NCBI GenBank assembly: GCA_021582295.1
Contig: CP091137.1
Span: forward strand, 1,134,001 to 1,198,000
Direction: 5' to 3'
DNA from: Candidatus Thiovulum stygium
Lineage (GTDB): Bacteria > Campylobacterota > Campylobacteria > Campylobacterales > Thiovulaceae
DNA: 64,000 nucleotides
Below, piece after piece: positions 37,910 through 45,967 of the stretch (the first letter of the stretch is position 1; every line of letters begins with the position of its first letter). Under the pieces are notes generated by a model. It did not search any database. It was not told the DNA's origin and saw only the letters and a list, made by a program, of their open reading frames with translations. Both the position numbers and the translations under genes were made by a program.

Positions 37910-39268
37910 ATGGAAATAGAAATTGTCAAATCTGATAAACAAAAAAGTTTAAAACTTTCGATTGTAAAACAAAAAGATGGTGAACGAGATGTTGTGTTTT
38001 TACCTGAATCGAGAAAATTAACTCTTAGGCTTGACGAAGATAGCGAAGATGGTTATCGATTAGCTGGTGGAAAAGCTATGAAAATTCTTGAAAAAGAGGA
38101 TTTTGAAACTGTTTATATAAAAAATAGTGATAATTTAGCTTATATTTTAGAAGGTATTTTATTAGGTAGTTATCGTTTTACTAAATATAAAAGCAAACAA
38201 AAAGAGTTTCCAGTTAAACGAATTTTTGTTGAAGATGGCGAAGGTGTTGATGAGGTTGTTCGAAAAACTCAAATTATTGCTTCTGCTACTAATTATGTAA
38301 AAAATATCGTTAATAGTATGCCTAATGAAATGACTCCTTTTGCAGTTGCTGAAATTGGTAAAAAATTAGCTGAAGCTAATAATCTCGAAATTGATATTTT
38401 AACTGGTAATAGATTAGTTGAAGAAAATATGAATGCACTTTTAGCTGTTGCTAGAGCAAGTTCAAATTCACCTGCTGTTGTTAAAATAGCTCATAGACCA
38501 AAAAATGCCAAGCATAAAATTTTGCTAATTGGTAAAGGTTTGACTTATGATAGTGGCGGTTTAAGTTTAAAACCTGCTGATTCAATGTATACGATGAAAT
38601 CTGATAAAAGTGGTGCAAGTGCTGTTCTCGGCATTTTAAAAGCTATTTCTGAATTAAATATTAATGTCGAAGTTGTTGGCTTTTTAGGTTTAACAGAAAA
38701 TATGATTGGTGGAAATGCTTATAAACCTGATGATATTTTAGTTGCTAGAAATGGTGTTACTATCGAAGTCAAAAATACTGATGCTGAAGGTAGATTAGTT
38801 CTCGCTGATGTTCTTTCGTATGCTCAAGATAACGAAAAAGATTTTGATTATATCGTTGATCTTGCAACTTTGACTGGTGCTGCAATTGTTGCTGTTGGCG
38901 AATTTACAACTCTAGTTATGGGACATGACAAAAAATTAAAAAAACAGATGTTAAAAGCTGGAGAACGAAGTGGCGAACTTATGGCAACTTTACCGTTTAA
39001 TCGATATCTTGAAGAATTAATTGAAAGCAAAATTGCAGATATTGCTAATGCTGGAGCAACTCGTTATGGTGGTTCTCTAACTGCAGGTCTATTTTTAAAT
39101 AGATTTATTAAAGAAGAGAATAAAGATAAATGGCTTCATTTAGATATTGCTGGACCAGCTTATGTCGAAAAAGATTGGGGTTATAACCAATATGGAGCAA
39201 GTGGTGCTGGAGTTAGAGTTTTAGTTGATTTTATTCAAAATTTGGATAATAAAGAAAAAGGTGAATAA
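37910..39268 (+). CDS. pepA: Leucyl aminopeptidase, M17 family
   Basis: A 452-residue cytosolic metallopeptidase that releases N-terminal amino acids from peptides. The catalytic domain is intact: LLIGKGLTYDSGGLSLKPAD near 204-223 with the metal Lys and Asp, YTMKSDKSGASAVLG near 226-240, and NTDAEGRLVLADVLSYA near 289-305, which carries the signature NTDAEGRL. Homologues also bind DNA in some bacteria. It follows the 81-residue gene and is two bases before the DUF6394-like gene. An 8-mer copy at 38249 encodes Asp-Glu-Val. Confidence 0.95.
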   Translation: MEIEIVKSDKQKSLKLSIVKQKDGERDVVFLPESRKLTLRLDEDSEDGYRLAGGKAMKILEKEDFETVYIKNSDNLAYILEGILLGSYRFTKYKSKQKEFPVKRIFVEDGEGVDEVVRKTQIIASATNYVKNIVNSMPNEMTPFAVAEIGKKLAEANNLEIDILTGNRLVEENMNALLAVARASSNSPAVVKIAHRPKNAKHKILLIGKGLTYDSGGLSLKPADSMYTMKSDKSGASAVLGILKAISELNINVEVVGFLGLTENMIGGNAYKPDDILVARNGVTIEVKNTDAEGRLVLADVLSYAQDNEKDFDYIVDLATLTGAAIVAVGEFTTLVMGHDKKLKKQMLKAGERSGELMATLPFNRYLEELIESKIADIANAGATRYGGSLTAGLFLNRFIKEENKDKWLHLDIAGPAYVEKDWGYNQYGASGAGVRVLVDFIQNLDNKEKGE

Positions 39269-39270
39269 AA

Positions 39271-39609
39271 GTGGAATGGTCAAAAGTTATCTATGTCTTT
39301 TTTATTTTGATGAGTTTAACTTCAACAGCTGGATTTCTCTATGATCACTCATCAACTGTTCTTTTTATAGCTGGAAGTTTAAATATTGCTTCAACGATAT
39401 TAAAAATTGGTGTAAGAAATATATTATCAGCTGAAATTTTTGCTGGTTCTCTAGTAGCGGATTTACATTTAGTTCCAGCATTTATATCTCTTGAAATTTA
39501 TAATAATCTCGAATTAGCAACAGCTCTTGCAATAGGTGCAGTTATTGCTAATGCTTTTTCTCTTGCTCTAGTTTTAATAGAGAGTTCAAAAGTTAAAGAA
39601 GAATATTAA
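39271..39609 (+). CDS. DUF6394-like integral membrane protein
   Basis: A 112-residue protein made of about four hydrophobic segments, starting VIYVFFILMSLTSTAGFLYD and including IFAGSLVADLHLVPAFISLE and ATALAIGAVIANAFSLALVL. It recalls a family of unknown function (DUF6394) found in Campylobacterota and related marine bacteria; that is from memory. The start is GTG at 39271, two bases after the pepA stop, and pdxJ follows three bases after its end, so pepA, this gene and pdxJ form one operon. Confidence 0.6.
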   Translation: MEWSKVIYVFFILMSLTSTAGFLYDHSSTVLFIAGSLNIASTILKIGVRNILSAEIFAGSLVADLHLVPAFISLEIYNNLELATALAIGAVIANAFSLALVLIESSKVKEEY

Positions 39610-39612
39610 AAT

Positions 39613-40404
39613 ATGATTTTAGGTGTCAATATTGATCATATTGCTGTTTTACGAGAAGCTAGAAAATCTGGTTTGCCAAATCTTATTGATGCTCTCTCGC
39701 TCGTTGAACGGGGTGGCGGAGAACAGATAACTATACATTTACGAGAAGATAGACGGCATATAATAGATAGCGATTTAGAGGATATTGTTAAATTTTCAGT
39801 TTTACCAGTTAATTTAGAATTATCGATTAATAATGAGATTATTGATTTAGCATCAAAAATTCGACCTCATCGAGCGACAATAGTTCCAGAAAAACGAAAT
39901 GAAGTAACAACAGAGGGTGGATTAAATTTAAAAGATAATTTTTGGGCAATAAAAAGTAAAATAGATATATTAAAAGCTAATGATATAGAAGTTTCGTTAT
40001 TTATTGATCCAAATGTAGAAAGTATAAATTTAAGTCGAGCCTTAAATGTTGATTGGGTCGAATTGCACACAGGAACTTTCTCGAATATTTTTGCAATGTT
40101 AAACTCTAATTTAAGTAGAACAGCATATTATATAAAAGATTTGGAGAATTTGAGTAGAAAAGAACTTGAACAAAAACTTGATAGAGCATCTATGGATTTA
40201 GAAGAGTCGGCAATTTTGGGAAATTCCCTTGAGTTAAAAGTTGCTGGTGGTCATGGTTTAAATTATCAAAATATAAAATTATTTAATAAAATAGCTAAAA
40301 ATAGTCATATTCGCGAAGTTAATATCGGACAATCGATCGTTGCTAGATCAATTTTTGTTGGTTTAGAAAATGCTGTTCGTGAAATGAGAAATTTAGTTAT
40401 ATAA
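39613..40404 (+). CDS. pdxJ: Pyridoxine 5'-phosphate synthase
   Basis: A 263-residue TIM-barrel enzyme that closes the pyridoxine 5'-phosphate ring in vitamin B6 synthesis. The start MILGVNIDHIAVLREARK is diagnostic. ITIHLREDRRHIIDSDL near 36-52 carries the catalytic residues, LFIDPNVESI and VELHTGTF follow, and the phosphate site is VAGGHGLNYQNIKLF near 213-227 and EVNIGQSIVARSIFVGL near 238-254. It is the last gene before a hairpin at 40434. An 8-mer copy at 39864 encodes Pro-His-Arg. Confidence 0.96.
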   Translation: MILGVNIDHIAVLREARKSGLPNLIDALSLVERGGGEQITIHLREDRRHIIDSDLEDIVKFSVLPVNLELSINNEIIDLASKIRPHRATIVPEKRNEVTTEGGLNLKDNFWAIKSKIDILKANDIEVSLFIDPNVESINLSRALNVDWVELHTGTFSNIFAMLNSNLSRTAYYIKDLENLSRKELEQKLDRASMDLEESAILGNSLELKVAGGHGLNYQNIKLFNKIAKNSHIREVNIGQSIVARSIFVGLENAVREMRNLVI

Positions 40405-40433
40405 ATAAAATTATTTATTTTCGATTGCGATTG

Positions 40434-40458
40434 CGATGAGGTTGTTGAGATCTCATCG
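40434..40458 (+). terminator. Imperfect 8-mer inverted pair after pdxJ, probable terminator
   Basis: CGATGAG (40434-40440) pairs with CTCATCG (40452-40458). The left arm is an exact 8-mer copy and the right arm, ATCTCATC, differs at one base. It lies 29 bases past the pdxJ stop and before the restriction-modification genes on the same strand. It would separate the pepA-pdxJ operon from the accessory block; termination is inferred. Confidence 0.55.
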
Positions 40459-40525
40459 TAAAATTTAAAACTATAAATTTAAATTTAATATATAATTATT
40501 AAATTTAAAATAATAAATGAAATAA

Positions 40526-41638
40526 ATGTCTAATAAAATATATAAAACTGTAGATCTTTTTAGTGGTATTGGTGGTATTAGAAGAGGTTTTGAAATGACT
40601 GGTTTTTATCAAAATGTTCTATCAGCAGAAATTGATAAATTTGCCTGTTTAACTTATGAGCATCTTTTTAAAGATAATCCTTGCAATGATGTCTCATCAA
40701 ATGAGTTTAAATATAAAATTAATTATACTAAATATGATATATTATTAGCTGGATTTCCTTGTCAATCTTTTTCAATAGCTGGTGAAAAATTAGGTTTCGC
40801 TGATAAAACAAGAGGAACTCTATTTTTTGAAATAGCAGAAATATTATCAAATTCAAAGCCAAAAGCATTTTTACTAGAAAATGTTGAAGGACTTTTTACA
40901 CACGATAAAGGTAATACTTTTCAAATTATTATAAACACATTAGTAAAAGAATTAAATTATCATGTTATTGGTGTTTCAAAAGATATATTTGGAAACTTAA
41001 TTTATAATGCAGATTCATTTTTACGAAAAACTAGTGATTTTGGATTACCTCAAAAACGAGTTAGAACCTATATTGTAGGGTTTAATCAAGATATTATTCC
41101 AAATAATTTTAATTTTAGTAAATTACCAATGACAAATAATAAGACTATTTTTAAAAATTTATATGATCTATTAGAAGAAGATGTTTTGCCAAAATATTAT
41201 TTATCAGAACAGTATTTTGATACATTAATTAAGCATCAAGAGAGGCATTCAAACAAAGGTAACGGTTTTGGTTTTAAAGTTGTTAATCAAGGAAAAGAGC
41301 CTTTGGCAAATACTATTTTAGCAACTGGTGGTTCAGGTAAAGAGAGAAATTTGATTGTTCAGCATAAACCTGAAATTTATGGACTATTATTTGGTGATAA
41401 GAGAAGTCCTATTAACAATAAAGGTATTCGAGTTATGACTCCAATTGAATGGGCTAGGTTGCAAGGTTTTAAAGATTATGCCTTTTTACAAGATAATAAA
41501 GACTATTTTTCATTTCCTAAAACTGTAAGCGAAACTCAACAATATAAACAACTTGGAAATAGTGTATCAATACCAGTTATTGAAGCAATTGCAAAAAACA
41601 TATATACAACTTTACAAGAGTTAGAAAAATATGAATAA
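40526..41638 (+). CDS. DNA cytosine-5 methyltransferase, HpaII-like
   Basis: A 370-residue C5-methyltransferase with all main motifs in order: I (DLFSGIGGIRRGF near 10-22), IV (AGFPCQSFSIAG near 77-88, catalytic Cys), VI (FLLENVEGL), VIII (GLPQKRVRTYIVGF), then the target-recognition region, and IX-X (ARLQGF; KQLGNSVSIPVIEAI). The target region (PKYYLSEQYFDTLIKHQERH, then GNGFGF) recalls M.HpaII, so CCGG is the likely site; this is inference. It overlaps the following nuclease remnant by eight bases. The block has its own terminator-like hairpin upstream, as expected for acquired DNA. Confidence 0.85.
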   Translation: MSNKIYKTVDLFSGIGGIRRGFEMTGFYQNVLSAEIDKFACLTYEHLFKDNPCNDVSSNEFKYKINYTKYDILLAGFPCQSFSIAGEKLGFADKTRGTLFFEIAEILSNSKPKAFLLENVEGLFTHDKGNTFQIIINTLVKELNYHVIGVSKDIFGNLIYNADSFLRKTSDFGLPQKRVRTYIVGFNQDIIPNNFNFSKLPMTNNKTIFKNLYDLLEEDVLPKYYLSEQYFDTLIKHQERHSNKGNGFGFKVVNQGKEPLANTILATGGSGKERNLIVQHKPEIYGLLFGDKRSPINNKGIRVMTPIEWARLQGFKDYAFLQDNKDYFSFPKTVSETQQYKQLGNSVSIPVIEAIAKNIYTTLQELEKYE

Positions 41639-42432
41639 AGGCGAACTTTCAGAAAACTATGTAATTTTTTATATTGTTCAATATCCAAATTTAAATATTG
41701 TTGATGAAAACTTAAATGTTATTAATAAGTTAATCTTTCAAGTAATTGAAATTATTTTAAATCAAAACTCTATTTTAGAAATCAATAATGAATTTTTATT
41801 ACATAAATTAGATAATATTATATATAAATATGATAAAAAAGAGCTTTTACTAGAGTTAGATTTATTCTTTAAGATGATTCTCAAAAAAGAAGAGATTAAT
41901 ATTTATGAGTTACAAAATATAAATAAAATTTTATGTAGTTTTATTAAAGGTTCATCAAATACAAAAGTTGATTTAAATGCAAATGTGTTAGATAAATTGA
42001 GATTTCAGGTTCAAAATTTAAAATATAGTATTAAATCCCATCTAGGTTCTAAGCCTACTCTTTTTAATGCTTCAGAGCATACAAATTTTATTTATGAGTT
42101 ACAAAATATAGATGATGTTATGATGGACGAAGTGAATAAAATTCAAACTTGAAAAGAAAATTAGAGATTTTGCCAATGCTTGTGCTTTTGGAATGATGCC
42201 AAGTAAAAAATGGAACGGAATCAACGAAATTAATGGCGGAATCTTAGTTGTTGCAAAAAACAGTGAAGTATATTTATTAGATTTAGTCTATTATAGGTCT
42301 CTAGTTGATAACTACTTGGTCAAAAATATTAAATTTGATAGTCCAAGTTCAACTAGATATAAAATGATGGAAATATACAAACAAGATAATAGATACTATT
42401 TTAAATTAAATTTACAAATTAGATTTAAATAA
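41631..42432 (+). pseudogene. Broken HpaII-family restriction endonuclease
   Basis: Two frames remain. 41631-42152 starts MNKGELSENYVIFYIVQYPN, like the start of HpaII-type nucleases. A second frame, open before its ATG at 42193, reads KIRDFANACAFGMMPSKKW and ends YYFKLNLQIRF at 42432, matching the conserved C-terminus of that family as I remember it. Between them, about 80-90 residues expected in a nuclease of some 350 residues are missing, and the frames differ by plus 1, unlike the one-base losses elsewhere. A 21-base direct repeat (41901-41921 and 42090-42110) lies in the first piece. Restriction is probably lost while the methyltransferase remains. Confidence 0.6.
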
Positions 42433-42476
42433 ATTAAACTTTCTTTGCGATATGGGTAAAAAGTGATGATGTAAAT

Positions 42477-43006
42477 TTAATATGGTCTTTCACCTATAAT
42501 ATTTCCAGCAGGTCGATAACGACAAACCCAAATTTGAGACAAATCACTACAAATTTCCATACTACAACCAATTTCTTTAGTTGAATCCCAAACAATTTGA
42601 GTGTAATGTCCGCACATTTCACCAGCTTGACAACTATTATTTTTATAGTTGTAAAATTGATTTTCATTGCCCCAAGATTCAACTACACTGCTATTCGAAA
42701 TTTTTTGAACTTCACGATTACCATTGCTCCACATAATGGCACTGCCCCAAAAAAGATTTTCACCACTATTTTTTCGCTCTTTTTGAGACCCGTGCATCAT
42801 ATTGCAACTATTTTTTTCAGCTAAAAATTTCGCCCATTTTTTAGCATCTTGTTCAAGATCATTTGCCCAATGAACTGGTGAAACATTTACATTTTTTCGT
42901 AAAATATTATGAGACTCAACTAATTCAATTTTATTTATAATATCTTTAGCATAAATATTACTCATAAGTAATAAAACTAAGCTTTTTTACTTATATTGTA
43001 TAACAT
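42477..43006 (-). pseudogene. Secreted CAP-domain (SCP/PR1) protein, one frameshift
   Basis: The open frame gives 162 residues of CAP domain: HNILRKNVNVSPVHWANDLE, then GENLFWGSA, CGHYTQIVWDSTKEIGCSME and VCRYRPAGNIIGERPY. The His and Glu of the CAP cavity are present. The frame as read begins inside a signal peptide (LMSNIYAKD). Adding one A to the run near 42981-42986 joins it to an ATG at 43006, giving MLYNISKKSLVLLLMSNIYA, a complete signal peptide ending in an A-x-A-like site. So the working gene is about 176 residues and exported. CAP proteins vary in role; this one is unassigned. Confidence 0.75.
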
Positions 43007-43080
43007 GATTTTTCTCCAAATTTTAATTAATAGGCATTTTATAAGCTTTAAAGAAACAAATTCTATCAGAAATTAAATTA

Positions 43081-43108
43081 ACGATGAGGTTCTAATTTGA
43101 TAAATTAG
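43081..43108. promoter_or_regulatory. 8-mer copy plus perfect hairpin between divergent genes
   Basis: An 8-mer copy (43083-43090) is followed by CTAATTT-GAT-AAATTAG (43092-43108), a perfect 7-bp inverted repeat. The 18 bases at 43081-43098 are identical to the reverse strand of 10084-10101, next to lnt. It lies between the CAP gene and the deacetylase gene, which diverge, so it may be an operator or a leftover of a paired 8-mer. Confidence 0.5.
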
Positions 43109-43171
43109 ATAGCTAAATTTTTATAATTGTTGTTTTTAAGTATAATTAACAAAAAATTTAAAGAAAGTTAT

Positions 43172-44038
43172 ATGAATAGAAGAGATTTTAATAAGTTGTT
43201 GATATTTACAATTTTTTATAATTATTCAAAGTCAAATTTACTTGCTAATAAGCAAATTGAAAATCAATTGACAAATTACGGAGAAAATTTATTAACTTTA
43301 CCTGATAATTTATCGGATACAGCTTTATATATTAATAAAGATATAGAAAAACCGAATAAAATTCAAAAATATTATTTAACTCTTGACGATGGTTATTTTT
43401 ATCAAGAGGAAATGATAAATATTGCTAATGAGAAAAATATAAAATTAAATTTATTTATTATTGGTAAAATAATTGAACAAGATCCAAAATTATGGCTTTC
43501 GGCAATCGAACATGGACATTTATTGGGTTCGCACACTTATTCTCATTTGATATTTTCAAAAAATTCTTATCAAAAAATCAAAACTGACTTCGAAATTTAT
43601 AAACAAAAAATTTCTAATGTGATTGGTTTAGAAAATTTTCAAAAAATTAAATATTTTCGTTTTCCATATGGTGATGAAGGTTCAAAACGAAATAAACAGG
43701 ATATTAATAAATTAATCACTGAAACTTATGGTTGGAATATAGTAAGATGGGATTTAGATTTGTCATTTAATCATCAAGTTAAAGTTAGAAGTTTTTCGCA
43801 TAATGAACAGATTGCAACATATAAACATTATTGTAATAATACAAAAATAGATAAAAATGTGATTTTATTACATTTTAAACAACCAGATAATTTATGTTTA
43901 AAAAGTTTTATCGATTTTGGACTAGAACAAAATTTTGAGTTCATGAGACTTGATGATAAAAAAGATATAAATTTATTATTTGAAAAAGAAAATATTATAA
44001 ATAATGATGATTTCGAATCACATAAATTTATTTTATAA
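43172..44038 (+). CDS. Polysaccharide deacetylase with Tat-like leader
   Basis: I start it at ATG 43172 (MNRRDFNKLLIFTIFYNY) because AAAGAAAG precedes it; a longer frame begins at 43127. The leader has NRRDFNK, which fits the twin-arginine pattern R-R-x-F-x-K, so folded export is likely. The NodB domain shows motif 1 TLDDG near 83-87, motif 2 GSHTYSH, motif 3 RFPYGDEG and the late LLHF. The two His and the Asp for the metal site are present. Substrate may be peptidoglycan or an exopolysaccharide; it cannot be told. It lies in the accessory block between the CAP gene and the ribosomal operon. Confidence 0.75.
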   Translation: MNRRDFNKLLIFTIFYNYSKSNLLANKQIENQLTNYGENLLTLPDNLSDTALYINKDIEKPNKIQKYYLTLDDGYFYQEEMINIANEKNIKLNLFIIGKIIEQDPKLWLSAIEHGHLLGSHTYSHLIFSKNSYQKIKTDFEIYKQKISNVIGLENFQKIKYFRFPYGDEGSKRNKQDINKLITETYGWNIVRWDLDLSFNHQVKVRSFSHNEQIATYKHYCNNTKIDKNVILLHFKQPDNLCLKSFIDFGLEQNFEFMRLDDKKDINLLFEKENIINNDDFESHKFIL

Positions 44039-44064
44039 TTTTAATTTTCCAAATAAAAACACTA

Positions 44065-44094
44065 TTGCAAAATATTCAATATATGTTATATAAT
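44065..44094 (+). promoter_or_regulatory. Sigma70-type promoter for the ribosomal operon
   Basis: TTGCAA at 44065-44070 and TATAAT at 44089-44094, separated by 18 bases, lie ahead of rpmJ. A transcript starting near 44101 would have a leader of about 265 bases before the rpmJ ATG at 44366. Seen directly; activity is inferred. Confidence 0.55.
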
Positions 44095-44100
44095 TACGAA

Positions 44101-44365
44101 GTTTTGGCTACTTAAACTCTTTTCCATCTGATTCGGAGAGGATTTATAGAAATTTATCTCCAAATTTTTTATAAATATATATTTTGAAATTTTTATTTAA
44201 TATAAAATATTAAAAATATCGCTTTTTCTAAAAAAGAATTTAGGTTTCTATAAATACTGGTTTAATACTTTTGAAATATATAAAAGTCCTTTTAAACCTA
44301 AGAAAAAAGTTCTTGAAATTTTTTAAAAGTTCAAGTAGCTAAAAATACTTGACAAGGTTTTGAAC
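44101..44365 (+). promoter_or_regulatory. Structured leader before rpmJ
   Basis: This stretch has no gene. It can fold: TTAGGTTT (44240-44247) pairs with AAACCTAA (44294-44301), enclosing ACTTTT...AAAAGT; then CTTGAA (44312-44317) pairs with TTCAAG (44330-44335) with TTTT/AAAA inside. A further GGAGA...TCTCC pair lies near 44136-44162. Such leaders of ribosomal protein operons often bind one of the encoded proteins (S4 is encoded downstream); that is inference. Confidence 0.4.
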
Positions 44366-44479
44366 ATGAAAGTAAGAGCATCAGTTAAAAAGATGTGTGA
44401 TAAATGTAGTATTATCAAACGAAAGGGTTCTGTTCGTGTAATTTGCGAAAACCCAAAACATAAACAGAGACAAGGATAG
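44366..44479 (+). CDS. rpmJ: 50S ribosomal protein L36
   Basis: A 37-residue protein, too short for many gene finders. The sequence [19 protein letters not shown] and the C-terminus [13 protein letters not shown] match L36, with the zinc-binding Cys-x-x-Cys, Cys and His all present (C+ form). It binds 23S rRNA in the large subunit. rpsM starts three bases after its stop. The common neighbour infA does not precede it here; a long leader does. Confidence 0.97.
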   Translation: MKVRASVKKMCDKCSIIKRKGSVRVICENPKHKQRQG

Positions 44480-44482
44480 TCG

Positions 44483-44857
44483 ATGGCACGAATTGCAGGG
44501 ATAGATTTACCTAAAAAAAAGAGAATAGAATTTGGCTTAACATATATTTATGGTGTTGGTCTTCATACAGCTAGAAAAGTTCTTGCTGAAGCTAATGTTG
44601 ATTTAAATAAAAGAGTATATGAATTAAATGATGATGAAATTGCATCTATTTCTAGGGTTTTACGAACTGAAAAATATACTATCGAAGGTGATCTTAGAAA
44701 AAAAATAGCAATGGACATTAAAGCTCTTATGGATCTTGGAAGTTATCGAGGTCTTCGACATCGAAAAGGTTTACCTGTTAGAGGTCAAAGAACAAAAACA
44801 AATGCTCGAACTCGAAAAGGTAAAAAGAAAACTGTTGGTGTTGCATCAAAAGCATAG
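44483..44857 (+). CDS. rpsM: 30S ribosomal protein S13
   Basis: A 124-residue small-subunit head protein contacting the P-site tRNA and the 50S subunit. The start [20 protein letters not shown], the middle [20 protein letters not shown] and the tail [20 protein letters not shown] are all standard. It follows rpmJ by three bases, and rpsK begins 24 bases after it. The order rpmJ-rpsM-rpsK-rpsD-rpoA-rplQ is the conserved alpha operon. Confidence 0.98.
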   Translation: MARIAGIDLPKKKRIEFGLTYIYGVGLHTARKVLAEANVDLNKRVYELNDDEIASISRVLRTEKYTIEGDLRKKIAMDIKALMDLGSYRGLRHRKGLPVRGQRTKTNARTRKGKKKTVGVASKA

Positions 44858-44881
44858 TTTTAATGGAGAATAAATAATTTA

Positions 44882-45298
44882 ATGGCAAAACAAGGTAAAA
44901 ACACAGCTACTGCAAAAACAGCAGTAGTTAAAAAGAAATCTCGAAAAAGTATAGCTAAGGGTATTATTCACATTACAGCAACATTTAATAACACAACAGT
45001 TGCTGTAACAGATGAAATGGGTAATGTTGTTGCTTGGAGTAGTGCTGGAGCTCTTAAATTTAAAGGTAGCAAAAAATCTACTCCGTTTGCAGCTCAACAA
45101 GCTGTTGATGATGCTTTAACAAAAGCAAAAGAACATGGACTTAAAGAAGTTGGTATTAAAGTTCAAGGTCCAGGTAGCGGAAGAGAAACAGCAATTAAAA
45201 CTGCAGGTTCAACAGAAGGTATCAGAGTATCTTATATTAAAGATGTTACTCCTCTACCACACAATGGTTGCCGACCTCCAAAACGAAGAAGAGTATAA
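44882..45298 (+). CDS. rpsK: 30S ribosomal protein S11
   Basis: A 138-residue platform protein of the small subunit. A basic, Ala- and Lys-rich N-terminal arm is followed by the conserved core [20 protein letters not shown] near 28-47, and the C-terminus [20 protein letters not shown] is diagnostic. It lies between rpsM and rpsD in the alpha operon; the ATG at 44882 is preceded by GGAGAATAAATAATTTA, a weakly spaced Shine-Dalgarno. Confidence 0.98.
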   Translation: MAKQGKNTATAKTAVVKKKSRKSIAKGIIHITATFNNTTVAVTDEMGNVVAWSSAGALKFKGSKKSTPFAAQQAVDDALTKAKEHGLKEVGIKVQGPGSGRETAIKTAGSTEGIRVSYIKDVTPLPHNGCRPPKRRRV

Positions 45299-45310
45299 GG
45301 ATAAATATAA

Positions 45311-45937
45311 ATGGCTAGATATATTGGACCAACTGAAAAGATTGAACGAAGATTCGGAGTTAGCTTAAGTTTAAAAGGTGAGCGAAGACTCGCTGGAAAA
45401 TCTGCACTCGAAAAAAGACCTTTTGCACCTGGACAACATGGTCAGAAAAAAGGTAAAAGTTCAGAATATGGACTTCAATTAAATGAGAAACAAAAAGCTA
45501 AATTTATGTATGGTTTAAGCGAACGACAATTCGCTAATTTATTTAATTTAGCTCATAGAATGGGTGGAAATACAGGTTTTAATATTATTGCTCTTCTCGA
45601 AAGAAGATTAGATAATGTTGTTTATCGAATGGGTTTCGCTACAACTCGAGCAAGTGCTAGACAAATTGTTACACATGGTCATGTTCTCGTTGATGGTAAA
45701 TCTGTTAATATTCCTTCTTATAAATTAAAAGCAGGTCAAACTGTTGCAATTGTTGAAGGAACTAAAAATAATCCACAAATTAAACGAGCTTTGGAATTAA
45801 CAAAACAAACAGGTATCGCTGAATGGGTTTCTGTTGATAAAGATACTATGAGTGGTGTATTTACTAGAATTCCTGAAAGAACTGAAATTAATATTCCAGT
45901 AGAAGAACGACTTATTGTTGAGTTATATTCTAAATAA
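45311..45937 (+). CDS. rpsD: 30S ribosomal protein S4
   Basis: A 208-residue primary rRNA-binding protein of the small subunit. The start [20 protein letters not shown] and [20 protein letters not shown] match S4 (the zinc-free form, lacking the N-terminal Cys set). The S4 RNA-binding domain lies near 97-160: [36 protein letters not shown]. In E. coli S4 represses its own operon by binding the leader; the structured leader upstream here could serve the same purpose, but in a different position. Confidence 0.97.
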   Translation: MARYIGPTEKIERRFGVSLSLKGERRLAGKSALEKRPFAPGQHGQKKGKSSEYGLQLNEKQKAKFMYGLSERQFANLFNLAHRMGGNTGFNIIALLERRLDNVVYRMGFATTRASARQIVTHGHVLVDGKSVNIPSYKLKAGQTVAIVEGTKNNPQIKRALELTKQTGIAEWVSVDKDTMSGVFTRIPERTEINIPVEERLIVELYSK

Positions 45938-45967
45938 TAATAGTAAAAATTAAAAGGAACTTTTGCA

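Noticed and set aside
42433-43126. Insertion sequence ends flanking the restriction-modification block
   Set aside because: No transposase frame, terminal inverted repeat or target duplication was seen around 40.4-43.1 kb.
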